Assembly (NCBI GenBank): GCA_963802765.1
Contig: CAWDJZ010000009.1
Location: 139,741-203,740, forward strand
DNA: 64,000 nt
Direction: 5' to 3'
Source: Gaiellasilicea sp963802765
GTDB taxonomy: Bacteria > Actinomycetota > Thermoleophilia > Gaiellales > Gaiellaceae
The position numbers and the translations under genes are program-made. Below the pieces are notes generated by a model. That model did no database searches. It was not told the origin of the DNA and saw nothing but the letters and a program-made list of their open reading frames with translations. Shown here piece after piece: positions 10,651-20,516 of this stretch; the stretch's first letter is position 1; every line of letters starts with the position of its first letter.

Positions 10651-11225
10651 GAGACCCCGAGGACATGATGGAGGCTGTCACCCGCTCGATGAAGGAGCGG
10701 ACCGGGCGCACCCTCGAGGAGTGGGTGCGCCTGGTCGAGGAGGACGGGCCGGATCCGCTGCAGCAGAAGGACGTCCGCCGCTGGCTCAAGGACGTGCACG
10801 GGGTCCCGCAGAACTCACAGTGGGCGATCGCTGACGCTGCGGCCAGGGGTGCCGGCTGGGAGCGGCCCAGCGTCGACGAGTACGCGGACGCCCTCTACGC
10901 GGGTACGAAGGCCCCGCTCCGCCCGCTGCACGACGCCGTGGTCGAGCTCGCGACAGGGCTCGGGAGCGACACGGCCGTGGAGGGACGGGCGACCTACGCT
11001 CCGATCGTCCGCAGGACGCAGTTCGCCGCCGTCGCACCGGGGCCGCGTGGGACGTTGCGTGTCGGCCTGCGCTACCGCGGTGAGGTGCCCGACGATCCCC
11101 GGCTCGAGCCGGCGAAGGGGTTCGCCCAGGCAACGCACTGGCTCCACCTCGACGCCGACGCGGACGAGGCCGAGGTGCGCTCGCTCGAGCCGCTCCTGCG
11201 CGAGGCGTACGAGCAGAACGGCTGA
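10647..11225 (+). CDS. DUF4287/DUF5655-like domain protein
   Basis: This 192-residue soluble protein starts at GTG 10647 inside the dapB stop. The N-terminal 60 residues (TGRTLEEWVRLVEEDGP, then a WLKDVHGV segment) match my memory of the DUF4287 pattern. The remainder (YAPIVRRTQFAAVAP to the end) resembles DUF5655, a small alpha/beta domain often fused to DUF4287. The function is unknown. It is embedded in the dapB-dapA gene run, in the place where some relatives have thyX, but I see no flavin-dependent thymidylate synthase motif. Confidence 0.7.
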   Translation: MRDPEDMMEAVTRSMKERTGRTLEEWVRLVEEDGPDPLQQKDVRRWLKDVHGVPQNSQWAIADAAARGAGWERPSVDEYADALYAGTKAPLRPLHDAVVELATGLGSDTAVEGRATYAPIVRRTQFAAVAPGPRGTLRVGLRYRGEVPDDPRLEPAKGFAQATHWLHLDADADEAEVRSLEPLLREAYEQNG

Positions 11226-11227
11226 AC

Positions 11228-11722
11228 GTGCCGCTCGAGTTCCACGTCGGAGACCTCACCGAGCAGCGCGTCGATGCGATCGTCAACGCGGCCAACACGT
11301 CGCTGCTCGGCGGGGGCGGGGTGGACGGCGCCATCCACCGCGCCGGCGGCCCTGAGATCCTGGCCGAGTGCCGTCTCCTCGGCGGCTGCGAGACAGGAGA
11401 CGCGAAGGCGACCACGGGGGGCCGGCTCCCGGCGCGCTGGGTGATCCACGCCGTCGGGCCGGTCTGGCGCGGCGGGGAGGAGGGCGAGCCCGAGCTGCTC
11501 GCCTCCGCGTACCGGCGCTCGCTGGAGGTGGCCCGCGAGCTCGGCGCCCGCACCGTCGCGTTCCCGGCGATCTCCTGCGGTGTCTACGGCTATCCGCCCG
11601 AACGCGCCGCCCCGGTGGCGGTCGGGGCCGCCCGCAAGCTCGAGCAGGACTTCGACGCGATTCATTTCGTCTTCCTCGGCGAGGAGCTGCGCGAGGTCTT
11701 TGCGGCCGCGGCGCGAAGGTAG
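11228..11722 (+). CDS. Macrodomain protein (ADP-ribose/O-acetyl-ADP-ribose hydrolase type)
   Basis: This 164-residue single-macrodomain protein has the ligand-binding signature VNAANTSLLGGGGVDGAIH and the second loop AISCGVYGYP, both typical of the MacroD/YmdB group. That group removes O-acetyl or mono-ADP-ribose adducts. The GTG start at 11228 lies 2 bases after the previous stop, and dapA begins 10 bases downstream, so it is part of the same transcription unit. The catalytic residues look intact; the physiological substrate is not evident. Confidence 0.92.
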   Translation: MPLEFHVGDLTEQRVDAIVNAANTSLLGGGGVDGAIHRAGGPEILAECRLLGGCETGDAKATTGGRLPARWVIHAVGPVWRGGEEGEPELLASAYRRSLEVARELGARTVAFPAISCGVYGYPPERAAPVAVGAARKLEQDFDAIHFVFLGEELREVFAAAARR

Positions 11723-11731
11723 GATCACGAG

Positions 11732-12613
11732 ATGCTCGGCGAGGTCCTCACGGCGATCGTGACGCCGTTCAAGGCGGACGGCTCCGTCGACCTGGAGAGC
11801 TTCCGCGCGCTCGCGCGCCACCTCGTCGACAACGGCTCCGACGGGCTCGTCGTCACCGGCACGACCGGCGAGAGCCCGACGCTCTCCGACGACGAGCGCT
11901 TCGCGCTGTATGCGGCGGCGCTGGAGGAGGTCGGCGACCAGGCGACGGTCGTCGCCGGCACGGGCACCTACGACACGCGGCACTCCGTGCACCTGACCGA
12001 GAAGGCGCACGAGCTCGGCGTCGACGGCGTCCTGATCGTGACGCCGTACTACAACAAGCCTCCGCCGAGAGGCATCGTCGCGCACTTCGAGGCGGTGGCC
12101 GAGGTCACCGACAGGCCGATCGTCGTCTACAACATCCCGGGCCGCGTCGTGCTCAACCTCGAGCCGGAGACGATCGCCGAGCTCGCGGAGATCGAGAACG
12201 TGACGGCCGTCAAGCAGGCGAACCCCGATCTCGAGCAGGCGAGAAAGATCGTCGAGCTCGGGCTCGACCTCTACGCGGGCGACGACGACCTGGTCCTCCC
12301 GTTCCTCGAGCTCGGGGGAATCGGCGGCGTCTGCGTGCACACGCACGTCGTCGGGCCAAGGGTGAAGGAGCTGATCCGGCTCTGGAACGCCGGCGAGCAC
12401 GATGCGGCACGGGCACTCGACCGCGAGCTCGCGCCCTCGATCGAGCTGCTTCGCGTCGTCGGGAACCCGATCGCCATCAAGGCGGCGCTCAACCTGCTCG
12501 GCCACGACGTGGGCGGACACCGGCTGCCCCTCGTCGCCGCGACCGACGAGGAGCGCGAGCAGGTGCGCGACTGCCTCGCCCGCCTGGGCCTGCTCGAGCC
12601 CGCCGCCGTCTAA
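11732..12613 (+). CDS. dapA: 4-hydroxy-tetrahydrodipicolinate synthase
   Basis: This 293-residue TIM-barrel aldolase condenses pyruvate with aspartate semialdehyde, the first committed step to DAP and lysine. Key parts are VTGTTGESPTL (pyruvate-binding Thr pair), VTPYYNKPPPRGIV with the catalytic Tyr, IVVYNIPGRV, and the Schiff-base Lys in ENVTAVKQANPD. The length is normal for the family. It starts with ATG ten bases after the macrodomain gene. Confidence 0.97.
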   Translation: MLGEVLTAIVTPFKADGSVDLESFRALARHLVDNGSDGLVVTGTTGESPTLSDDERFALYAAALEEVGDQATVVAGTGTYDTRHSVHLTEKAHELGVDGVLIVTPYYNKPPPRGIVAHFEAVAEVTDRPIVVYNIPGRVVLNLEPETIAELAEIENVTAVKQANPDLEQARKIVELGLDLYAGDDDLVLPFLELGGIGGVCVHTHVVGPRVKELIRLWNAGEHDAARALDRELAPSIELLRVVGNPIAIKAALNLLGHDVGGHRLPLVAATDEEREQVRDCLARLGLLEPAAV

Positions 12614-12635
12614 TCACCGGAATAGACTCCGAGCC

Positions 12636-14280
12636 ATGAGCCTGCGGATCATCCCGCTCGGCGGTCTCGGCGAAGTCGGCAAGAACATGACGGTGTACGA
12701 GCACGGCGACGATCTCGTCGTTGTCGACGCTGGAATCGCGTTCCCGCGCGACGAGCACCTCGGCGTCGACCTCCTCCTGCCCGACATGGGCTACCTGCGC
12801 GACCGCAAGATCGACGCGGTCGTGCTCACGCACGGGCACGAGGACCACGTCGGCGGGCTGCCCGTACCTCCTGCGCGAGGTGAACTGCGAGCGCGTGATC
12901 GCGACGAGGCTGACGCTCGGCCTGATCAAGTCGAAGCTCGACGAGCACGGCCTCGCCGCCGAGACGACGCTCGAGGAGGCGGAGCCCGGGAAGCGGATCC
13001 AGGTCGGCTCGCTCACGCTCGACTTCGTCCGGATGGCGCACTCGATTCCCGACTGCGTCGCGGTCGTGGTCGAGAGCGAGGCCGGCCGGGTCGTCCACAC
13101 AGGTGACTGGAAGCTCGACCACACGCCCGTGGACGGCCTCAAGACGGACGTCGGCCGGCTCGCGGCGCTCGGCAACGAAGGCGTCGACCTCCTGCTCGGC
13201 GACTCGACGAATGCCGAGCGCCCCGGGATGACCGGCTCCGAGCGGCTCGTCGGCGAGGCCTTCCGCACCTTGATCCCGCTGCGGAAGGGCCGGATCCTGG
13301 TCGTCTCCTTCGCCTCGAACGTGCACCGGATGCAGCAGGCGATCGACGTCGCGCTCCAGGTCGGCCGGAAGGTGGCGATCGTCGGCCGCTCGATGCGCAA
13401 GAACCTCAACATCGCGCGCGGGCTCGGCTACCTCGACATGCCCGAGCACCTGCTCGTGAAGCCGCAGGAGGCGATGGAGCTGCCGCCCGGACAGGTGATG
13501 ATCCTCTGCACCGGCAGCCAGGGCGAGCCGATGTCGGCGCTGACGCGGATCGCGTACAACGACCACCCGTCCGTGTCGATCGAGCGCGGCGACACCGTGA
13601 TCATCTCGGCGAAGCCCGTGCCGGGGAACGAGCTCCGCGTCCACGACTCGATCAACCGGCTCGCGAAGGCGGGCGCCGAGGTGCTGCACCAGGAAATCGC
13701 GCCGGTGCACGTCTCCGGCCACGCGTGCTCGGAGGAGCTGCGCACGCTGCTCTCGCTCCTGCGCCCGCGCGCGGTGATGCCGGTGCACGGCGAATACCGG
13801 ATGCTCGCGGCCCACGCCCAGCTCGCCCGCGACGCCGGCGTGCCGGCGGAGGCGATCGTGATCGCCGAGAACGGCTCCGTGGTCGAGCTCACGCGCGGGC
13901 GGACACCGCGCATCGTCGACCGGGTCGAGGCGGGCGTCACGTTCGTCGACGGCCTGGGGGTCGGAGACGTCCAGGACGTGGCGCTCCGCGACCGCCGGCG
14001 GCTCTCCGAGGACGGCGTCCTGATCATCGTCACGACGCTCGCAGGCTCGAACGGCGGCACGACGGCGCCGCCCGAGCTGATCGCGCGCGGCTTCGGTGAC
14101 TCCGGGCCCCTGCTCGACGAGCTCCGTGAGGAGGCGACCCGGGTGCTCGAGCAGCTCACCGCGGACGACATCTCCGAGATCAAGCTGCTGCAGGAGCACC
14201 TGCACGACGCCGTCGGACAATTGATCTACGACAGAACCCGCCGGCGGCCGATGATTCTTCCCGTGGTGATCGAGGTTTGA
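12636..14280 (+). CDS. rnj: Ribonuclease J (frame-broken)
   Basis: A metallo-beta-lactamase/beta-CASP ribonuclease with 5'->3' exo- and endonuclease activity, about 547 residues. The metal motif HxHxDH is present as THGHEDHVGG, right before an extra G near 12864 that breaks the frame. After it come GDSTNAERPGMTGSE, the beta-CASP segment ILVVSFASNVHRMQQ, CTGSQGEPMSAL, and HVSGHACSEELRTL with VMPVHGEYR. A C-terminal domain ends in ILPVVIEV. The same dapA-rnj adjacency is common in actinobacteria. With PNPase and RNase Y in this window it completes a Firmicutes-like RNA-decay set. The stop overlaps the next TTG start. Confidence 0.95.
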
Positions 14281-14813
14281 ACTCCTGGCCCGACATCCTG
14301 GTCGACCACGCGGCGAGCGAGCTGACCGCGCGTCGCCTGATCGCTCAGCTCCGCGCCTGCGAGACGGCTGCGCTCGCCTTCTGCCGGCTGCTCGAGCGCT
14401 GGGGGAGGGGGGAGGCGCGACCCGCGACCGCGGGCGGCCGCGAGGCGGCGTTGCGCCACGCCGCCGACCGCGTCGAGACGGCCCTGGCCGGGCTGGAGGC
14501 GCCGCTCGGCCGCTACCTGCTCGAGCTCGAGGCCGACCAGGCCGAGGGCCGCTCCTGGTACTTGGGCCCCGGTGCCGGGGAGCTCGTCGAGTGGAAGCCC
14601 GTGCTCACCCGCGCCGGCGTGCAGGCGTCACCCGACCGCGTCACCGCGGTGTATCTCGAGCTCGCCGTGCTGGTGCGCGCGCTGCAGAGCCTCTCCGATT
14701 CGGCGCGGCTGGACGCGCCTCCGGATGCCTCGTCGCTCTGGGCCGGGCTGTTCGATCTCCGCGACACGCTGCTCGGCTCGACCGTGGACGACCTGCGCGC
14801 GCTTGCCGCCTAG
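14277..14813 (+). CDS. Hypothetical helical protein downstream of RNase J
   Basis: A 178-residue protein starting at TTG 14277, overlapping the rnj stop as TTGA. It is mostly predicted helix, rich in Ala, Leu, Arg and Glu, with no signal peptide, membrane segment or metal motif. I do not recognise a family. Its end overlaps the probable TTG start of the ribokinase gene by about ten bases, so it is likely co-transcribed with rnj and the sugar kinase. Confidence 0.6.
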   Translation: MNSWPDILVDHAASELTARRLIAQLRACETAALAFCRLLERWGRGEARPATAGGREAALRHAADRVETALAGLEAPLGRYLLELEADQAEGRSWYLGPGAGELVEWKPVLTRAGVQASPDRVTAVYLELAVLVRALQSLSDSARLDAPPDASSLWAGLFDLRDTLLGSTVDDLRALAA

Positions 14814-15613
14814 CGTCACCGTCGTCGGGAGCGTCAACCTCGACCTTGTCGCCCGGGTCGAGCGCCTGCCGCGGGCGGGGGAGACGGTCACCGGCGCGAC
14901 CTTCGCGCGCGTGCCGGGCGGCAAGGGCGCGAACCAGGCCGTTGCCTGCGCGCGCCTGGGTGCGGCGGTGACGCTCGTCTGTTCGGTCGGGACGGACGGC
15001 TTCGCCGACGAGGCGCTCCCGCGGGAGGAAGGACTGGCGCTCGAGGCCCGCCGTGTCGACGGGCCGACCGGCGTCGCCCTGATCCTGGTCGACGCGAGCG
15101 GCGAGAATCAGATTGCGGTTGCGCCGGGCGCGAACGCCGAGCTCGATACGGTCGAGCTCGAGCCGAGCGACGCGGTGCTCGTCCAGCTCGAGATTCCCGA
15201 CGAGGCCGTGCGGAGCGCCTGGGAGCAGGCGACCGGGCTCTTCTGCCTCAACGCTGCGCCCGCACGCCCGATCGACGTCGACGCCGACCTCACCGTCGTC
15301 AACCGCTACGAGCTCGACGCGCTCCGCCGCCGCGACGGTCTCGTCGCGGTCACGCTCGGCGCCGAGGGCGCGGTGCTGCTCGAGGACGGAGAGGAGGTCG
15401 CGCGAGCGGAGCCGCCCGCAGTGGAGGCGGTGGACGGGACCGCCGCCGGAGACGCATTCACCGCCTGCCTGCTCGTCTGCACTGCTCGAGGGCCGCGAGC
15501 ACGACGAGGCGCTGCGCCGGGCCTGCGCGGCCGGGGCGATCGCCGCCTCCCGCTTCGGCGCGCAGCCTTCCCTGCCGACGGCGGCCGAGCTAGACGAGAT
15601 ACTCGCGCCGTGA
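14803..15613 (+). CDS. rbsK: Ribokinase / PfkB-family sugar kinase (frame-broken)
   Basis: Phosphorylates ribose to ribose-5-phosphate or a similar sugar, about 270 residues. It begins at TTG 14803 (PPSVTVVGSVNLDLVARVE). The PfkB signature 1 region is PGGKGANQAVACARLG. Later comes signature 2 with the catalytic Asp in VDGTAAGDAFTACLLV. One extra base near 15478 breaks the frame just after this; the rest (LEGREHDEALRRACAAGA) is normal for ribokinase. It precedes a nucleoside hydrolase gene with a GTGA overlap, which suggests the kinase uses ribose released from nucleosides. Ribokinase is preferred over fructokinase for this reason, not proven. Confidence 0.87.
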
Positions 15614-16516
15614 CCAGGCTCATCATCGACTGCGATCCCGGCCACGACGACGCGATCGCGCTCCTGCTGGCGCTCGCGAGCCCCGAGGTCGAGCTCGTCG
15701 GCGTCACGACCGTGCACGGGAACCAGACGCTCGAGAAGACGACCGACAACGCGCTGAAGGTGCTCGCGCTCGTGGGGCGCGAAGACGTGCCGGTCGCAGC
15801 CGGCGCCGACCGGCCGCTCACTCGCGAGCTCCATGTCGCTGCGCACGTCCACGGCGAGAGCGGTCTCGACGGACCGGAGCTCCCCCAGCGGGCCTCCGAG
15901 CCCGTCGCCCAGAACGCCGTCGGGTTCCTCGTCGAGCACGTGACGCCGGAGACCACGCTCGTCCCGCTCGGGCCGCTCACCAACGTCGCGCAGGCGCTCG
16001 AGCGCGGGATCGAGCCGGCGCGGATCGTGCTGATGGGAGGCGCGATCGCCGAGGGGAACATGACGCCCGCCGCCGAGTTCAACGTCTGGGCCGATCCCGA
16101 GGCGGCCCAGCGTGTCTTCCACTCCGGAGCTGGACGTGACGATGATCGGGCTCGACGTCACGCACCGCGCACTCCTGACGCCCGCGTGGGCCGACCGCTT
16201 CCGCGCGGCCGGCCGCGTCGGCACCTTTGTGGCGGAGCTGGTCGAGTTCTTCAAGCGCTACCACCGGCGCACCTACGGCTGGGACGGCGCGCCGATCCAC
16301 GACGCGGTCGCGCTCGCGCACGCGTTCAACCCCGGGATCGTCCAGACCGAGCACCTCAACGTCGAGGTCGAGCTCGAGTCCGAGCTCAACCGGGGGCGAA
16401 CGGTCGTCGACCGCTGGCACCGGACCGACCGGGCCCCGAACGCGCACGTCGGCGTGTCCGTCGACGCCGACGCGTTCTTCGAGCTCCTGCTCGCACGGAT
16501 CACCACGCTCGGCTGA
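15610..16516 (+). CDS. Inosine-uridine-type nucleoside hydrolase (frame-broken)
   Basis: About 302 residues of the IunH/RihA family, which cleaves N-ribosides to base plus ribose. The Ca-binding N-terminal motif is intact (IIDCDPGHDDAIALLLAL), followed by VTTVHGNQTLEKTT, LVPLGPLTNVAQAL, GGAIAEGNMTPAAEFN and, after the frame break near 16123, VTMIGLDVTHRALLTP and YGWDGAPIHDAVALA with the late His/Asp. It starts at GTG 15610 within the ribokinase stop. Together with ribokinase and the BMP-type transporter 4 kb downstream it forms a plausible nucleoside salvage route. Confidence 0.93.
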
Positions 16517-16671
16517 TGCCGCCCGGGCTCGCCCGCCTGGCCGTCGCCGCGCTCGGCGCGCTTGCTCTGGCCCTGGGCCTCGTCGCGCTCCTGAACGGGC
16601 GCTGGGCCGGCGCGCTGATCGCGCTGGGCGGAGCCGCGCTGCTCGTGTGGAGCCGTAGAGTGCACCCGTGA
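16516..16671 (+). CDS. Small two-helix membrane protein
   Basis: A 51-residue reading frame starting at ATG 16516 overlaps the nucleoside hydrolase stop (TGATG), and its stop overlaps the pyrophosphatase GTG start. It is almost entirely two hydrophobic segments (LARLAVAALGALALALGLVALL and a second after GRW) ending in basic residues. No family is recognised. The tight overlaps on both sides support it as real and co-translated, but it is short. Confidence 0.5.
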   Translation: MPPGLARLAVAALGALALALGLVALLNGRWAGALIALGGAALLVWSRRVHP

Positions 16672-17144
16672 CCGAGGTCGTCGTGTTCGTGGAGGTCCCG
16701 TCCGGGTCGCGGAACAAGTACGAGCGGGACGCCGAGACGGGCCACATCATGCTCGACCGCCGGCTCTTCACCTCGATGAGCTATCCGGCCGACTACGGCT
16801 TCATCGAGGGCACGCTGGGCGAGGACGGCGACCCGCTCGACGCGCTCTGCCTCGTCGGCGAGCCGACCTTCCCCGGCTGTCGCATCCGCGCCCGCGTCGT
16901 CGGGGTCTTCCACATGACCGACGAGAAGGGGCCGGACGAGAAGGTGATCTGCGTGCCTTTGAAGGACACGGCGTGGATGCGCGTCCACGACATCCACGAC
17001 ATCCCGCCCGAGTTCCGCGACGAGATCGAGCACTTCTTCCAGGTCTACAAAGACCTCGAGGAGAAGAAGGTGGAGACGCGCGGCTACGGCAACCGGGACG
17101 AAGCGTCGCAGATCGTCGACGAGGCAAGGGACCGAGCCAGGTAG
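16668..17144 (+). CDS. ppa: Inorganic pyrophosphatase (family I)
   Basis: This 158-residue enzyme hydrolyses PPi from biosynthesis. It shows VEVPSGSRNKYERD, the signature DYGFIEGTLGEDGDPLDALCL with the three catalytic Asp residues, and the DEKVICVPLKD region. Length and motifs match compact bacterial family I enzymes. The GTG start at 16668 overlaps the small membrane gene, and ftsK follows after 31 bases. Confidence 0.97.
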   Translation: MTEVVVFVEVPSGSRNKYERDAETGHIMLDRRLFTSMSYPADYGFIEGTLGEDGDPLDALCLVGEPTFPGCRIRARVVGVFHMTDEKGPDEKVICVPLKDTAWMRVHDIHDIPPEFRDEIEHFFQVYKDLEEKKVETRGYGNRDEASQIVDEARDRAR

Positions 17145-17175
17145 GAGGGGACGGGGCGGCGTCGAACGGCGTCGC

Positions 17176-19371
17176 ATGGCTGCCCGGAAGAAGAAGCGGC
17201 CGCTCCGGCCGCGCACGCCCTCGCGCGTCAGGAAGCGGACGCGCAAGACGCGACGGCGCGCGTCCCACGAGCATCCCGAGCTGCTCGGGCTGACGCTCGC
17301 TGCGTCGGGGCTCTTCCTCGCCACGCTCCTGTATCTCGGCTGGGACGGCGGCATCGTCGGCGAGAAGATCGATGCCGGGCTGCGCGACGCCGTGGGCTCG
17401 GCGGCGTACGCGGCGCCGCTCGCGCTCGTCGTCGTCGGCGGACTGATGCTCCTGCGCAGCGGTCTGCTCGAGGTGCACCCCTTCCGCACCGGGCTCGCCG
17501 TGACCGTCCTCGGCCTGATGATCACGCTCGGCTCCGGCCACGGTGGCTTCGTCGGGGAGCTGCTCGGCGGCGGCGTCGCGCGGCTCCTGGGCGGTACCGG
17601 CGCCTTCCTCGTCGGCCTCACGCTCCTGCTCGCCGGCGTGCTCCTGCTCTCGGGCGCCTCGTACGGTGCCCTCCTCCGCCGGTCGGGGCACGCGGTGCGC
17701 CGCGCGCACGGGGTCGCCTCTCGCCGCCGCGGCGTCGGACGGGAGAAGGCGGCCGACCGCGCTCACGCCTCCGGCCCGCCGCCCGCGCTCGTGCACGAGC
17801 CGCCGGTCGACGTCGTCCACGACTACCCCGACGTCGTCTCGGAGGGGCTGTCGGAGCCGCCGCCCCTCCTCCTCGCCGAGGAGTCGACCGAGGAGCAGGC
17901 GCCGCTCTTCGAGGTCCCGCCACGATCCCAGGGCGAGTACGTGCTCCCGGACCGGAGCGTGCTGAAGACCTCGCCGGCGGTAGCGGCGAACGCGCGGCAG
18001 ACCGACCGGCGCATCGCAGACACGCTCGTCGAGGCGCTCGCGCACTTCGGCGTCGAGGCGACGATCGTCGGCCAGATCGCAGGCCCGCGCGTGACGCGCT
18101 ACGAGCTCCAGCTCGCCCCGGGCACGAAGGTGTCGAAGGTCGCCGCGCTCAAGGACGACCTCTCCTACGCCCTCGCGACGACCGAGATCCGCATCCTCGC
18201 CCCGATCCCGGGCAAGCAGGCGGTCGGCGTCGAGGTGCCGAACCTCGCGCCGCGGATCGTCACGCTCGGCGACATCTACGACGACCTCCCGTCGAGCGCG
18301 AGCCCGCTCGCCGTCTGGCTCGGCAAGGACATCGCCGGCAACGCCGTCTGGGCCGACCTCGCGCGGATGCCGCACATCCTGATCGCGGGCACGACCGGCT
18401 CGGGCAAGTCCGGCTGCATCAACACGCTCCTGACCTCGATCCTGCTCCGCTCCACCCCCGACGAGGTGCGGATGATCCTGATCGACCCGAAGCGGATCGA
18501 GCTCAGCTACTACGAGTCGATCCCGCACCTGCTCACCCCGGTCGTGTCGAGCCCGAAGGAGGCGAGCGCCGTCCTCACGAACGTCGTCGCCGAGATGGAG
18601 CGCCGCTACGAGCGCCTCTCGCTCGTGCGCGCCCGCAACCTGCCCGAGGCGAACCGGGCCCTCCGCGCGCGCGGGGAGGACCCGCTCCCGTACCTGCTCG
18701 TCGTCATCGACGAGCTCGCCGACCTGATGATGATCAGCCCGCAGGCGGTCGAGGACGCGGTCATCCGCCTCGCGCAGAAGTCGCGTGCCGTGGGCATCCA
18801 CCTCGTGCTCGCGACACAGCGCCCGTCGGTGGACGTGATCACCGGGATGATCAAGGCGAACGTGCCCAGCCGGATCGCGTTCGCCGTCTCGAGCCAGACC
18901 GACTCGCGCGTCATCCTCGACACGGCCGGCGCCGAGAGCCTGCTCGGCCAGGGCGACATGCTCTTCAAGCCGCTCGGCACCTCGCGGCTGCAGCGCGTCC
19001 AGGGCGCCTACGTCACCGAGGAGGAGGTGACGCTCGTCGTCGAGCAGTGCCGCCACCAGCGCGAGCAGGAGCTCGACGAGACGCTGCTCGAGCTGCCCGA
19101 GGGCGCGCTCGAGGACGCCGACGAGCACGACGGCGACTTCGATCCGGACGAGGACCCGCTGCTCGACAAGGCGATCGAGATCGTCGTCCAGACGCAGACG
19201 GCGTCTGTCTCGCTGCTGCAGCGGCGGCTCCGGGTGGGCTACACGCGGGCCGGGAGACTGATCGACATGCTCGAGCGGCGCGGGATCATCTCCGGCTACG
19301 AAGGCTCGAAGCCGCGCCGCGTACTCGTCGAGGAAGCCGAGCTCGAGCGGTTCGTCACGACCGGTTCGTAA
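17176..19371 (+). CDS. ftsK: DNA translocase FtsK/SpoIIIE
   Basis: This 731-residue protein pumps chromosomal DNA through the division septum. A basic N-terminus is followed by about four membrane helices (residues 35-165). A linker leads to the alpha/beta/gamma motor (about 250-730). Walker A is AGTTGSGKSGCINTLL at about 403, then IDPKRIELSYYESIPHLL, the Walker B segment LPYLLVVIDELADLMM, and ATQRPSVDVITGMIKAN. The C-terminal gamma winged helix (SVSLLQRRLRVGYTRAGRL) recognises KOPS-like sites. It is shorter than E. coli FtsK because the linker is short, as in Gram-positive SpoIIIE. No internal frame breaks. Confidence 0.98.
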   Translation: MAARKKKRPLRPRTPSRVRKRTRKTRRRASHEHPELLGLTLAASGLFLATLLYLGWDGGIVGEKIDAGLRDAVGSAAYAAPLALVVVGGLMLLRSGLLEVHPFRTGLAVTVLGLMITLGSGHGGFVGELLGGGVARLLGGTGAFLVGLTLLLAGVLLLSGASYGALLRRSGHAVRRAHGVASRRRGVGREKAADRAHASGPPPALVHEPPVDVVHDYPDVVSEGLSEPPPLLLAEESTEEQAPLFEVPPRSQGEYVLPDRSVLKTSPAVAANARQTDRRIADTLVEALAHFGVEATIVGQIAGPRVTRYELQLAPGTKVSKVAALKDDLSYALATTEIRILAPIPGKQAVGVEVPNLAPRIVTLGDIYDDLPSSASPLAVWLGKDIAGNAVWADLARMPHILIAGTTGSGKSGCINTLLTSILLRSTPDEVRMILIDPKRIELSYYESIPHLLTPVVSSPKEASAVLTNVVAEMERRYERLSLVRARNLPEANRALRARGEDPLPYLLVVIDELADLMMISPQAVEDAVIRLAQKSRAVGIHLVLATQRPSVDVITGMIKANVPSRIAFAVSSQTDSRVILDTAGAESLLGQGDMLFKPLGTSRLQRVQGAYVTEEEVTLVVEQCRHQREQELDETLLELPEGALEDADEHDGDFDPDEDPLLDKAIEIVVQTQTASVSLLQRRLRVGYTRAGRLIDMLERRGIISGYEGSKPRRVLVEEAELERFVTTGS

Positions 19372-19449
19372 AGACTTTCCTTTTCTGCCAACTTCGGGTC
19401 TAATCTGGCGTCCAAGTCCTGCGGTGGTTGTGACTTCTAAGGAGGGTAA
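19372..19449 (+). promoter_or_regulatory. Probable promoter and strong Shine-Dalgarno for the BMP transporter genes
   Basis: This 78-base gap is AT-richer than its surroundings. A TAATCT hexamer (19401-19406) could be a -10 box, but no good -35 lies 16-18 bases upstream. AAGGAGGG at 19439-19446 is an unusually complete Shine-Dalgarno just before GTG 19450, which suggests strong expression of the binding protein. Confidence 0.4.
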
Positions 19450-20505
19450 GTGAAAGGACGTAAGCTCATGCCGCTCGTTGCGGCGGCGCTCGTCGCGGTC
19501 CTGACGCTGGCGCTCGGCGCCGGCACGGGATCCGCGAAGACGGACGCCAAGGCCGCACCTGCGGCGTACAAGGTCGCACTCGTGACCGACGTCGGCGGTC
19601 TCGACGACCGCTCGTTCAACTTCCTGGCGAACAAGGGCCTCCAGGAAGCGAAGAAGAAGTTCGGCGTCACGGGACGCGTGTTCATCTCGAAGTCGAACGC
19701 GGACTACGTGCCGAACCTGTCGACGGCCGCCCGCCAGGGCTACAACCTCGTCATCTCGGTCGGCTTCCTGATGGGTGACGCCACGGCTGCCGTGGCGAGG
19801 CGCTTCCCGAACACGAAGTTCGCGATCATCGACTTCTCGGCTGCCGATCTCAAGGGCAAGCCCAAGAACGTGCGCGGCCTGCTCTTCAAGGAGCAGGAGG
19901 CCGGCTATCTCGTCGGCTACCTCGCCGGGCTGCAGTCGAAGAACGTCCCGAACAGCTCGGGCGTGATCGCCGCGGTCGGCGGGCTGAAGATCCCGCCGGT
20001 CGACCGGTTCCTCGGCGGCTACTACGAGGGCGCGAAGAAGGCGTATCCGGCCGTGAAGGTCGAGCACAGCTACTCCCAGGACTTCGTCGACCAGGCGAAG
20101 TGCAAGGAGCTGGCGCTGAACCACATCGCCAACGGCGCCACGGTCGTCTTCCAGGTCGCCGGCGGATGCGGCCTCGGCGCGCTCAGCGCCGCGAAGGAGA
20201 AGAACGTCTTCGGCATCGGCGTGGACGCCGACCAGTGGTATCTCGGCAACCACGTGCTCTCGAGCGCGACGAAGAAGGTCGACGTCGCGGTGCTCAGCAC
20301 GGTCGAGCTGGCGCGCAAGGCCGGCGCGGCGTTCCGCGGCGGCGTCGACACGACGTTCTCGGTCAAGAACGGCGGCGTCGGCTACGGCAAGCTCTCCACG
20401 CGGGTTCAGCCCTCGTGGCGCAGGGCTCTCCTGGGCGTCCGGGCGCAGATCGCGACCGGCAAGATCAAGGTCACCCAGACGGCTCCGCCGCCCATCACGG
20501 GCTAG
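19450..20505 (+). CDS. BMP-family basic membrane/nucleoside-binding protein 1
   Basis: This 351-residue exported solute-binding protein has an N-terminal Sec signal (KLMPLVAAALVAVLTLALGAG) without a lipobox Cys. The BMP (PnrA/BmpA) fold follows: YKVALVTDVGGLDDRSFN, the ligand segment NYSQ-like EHSYSQDFVDQAKCKE, and IGVDADQWYLG near the C-terminal lobe. Homologues bind purine or other nucleosides. It is followed by a perfect palindrome and a second BMP gene that is clearly its paralogue, for example in FLANKGLQEA versus FLANRGLEQA and in the shared IPPVDR segment. Either the two proteins serve one ABC transporter or this one is soluble or periplasm-like. Confidence 0.92.
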   Translation: MKGRKLMPLVAAALVAVLTLALGAGTGSAKTDAKAAPAAYKVALVTDVGGLDDRSFNFLANKGLQEAKKKFGVTGRVFISKSNADYVPNLSTAARQGYNLVISVGFLMGDATAAVARRFPNTKFAIIDFSAADLKGKPKNVRGLLFKEQEAGYLVGYLAGLQSKNVPNSSGVIAAVGGLKIPPVDRFLGGYYEGAKKAYPAVKVEHSYSQDFVDQAKCKELALNHIANGATVVFQVAGGCGLGALSAAKEKNVFGIGVDADQWYLGNHVLSSATKKVDVAVLSTVELARKAGAAFRGGVDTTFSVKNGGVGYGKLSTRVQPSWRRALLGVRAQIATGKIKVTQTAPPPITG

Positions 20506-20516
20506 CGGTTCCTTGG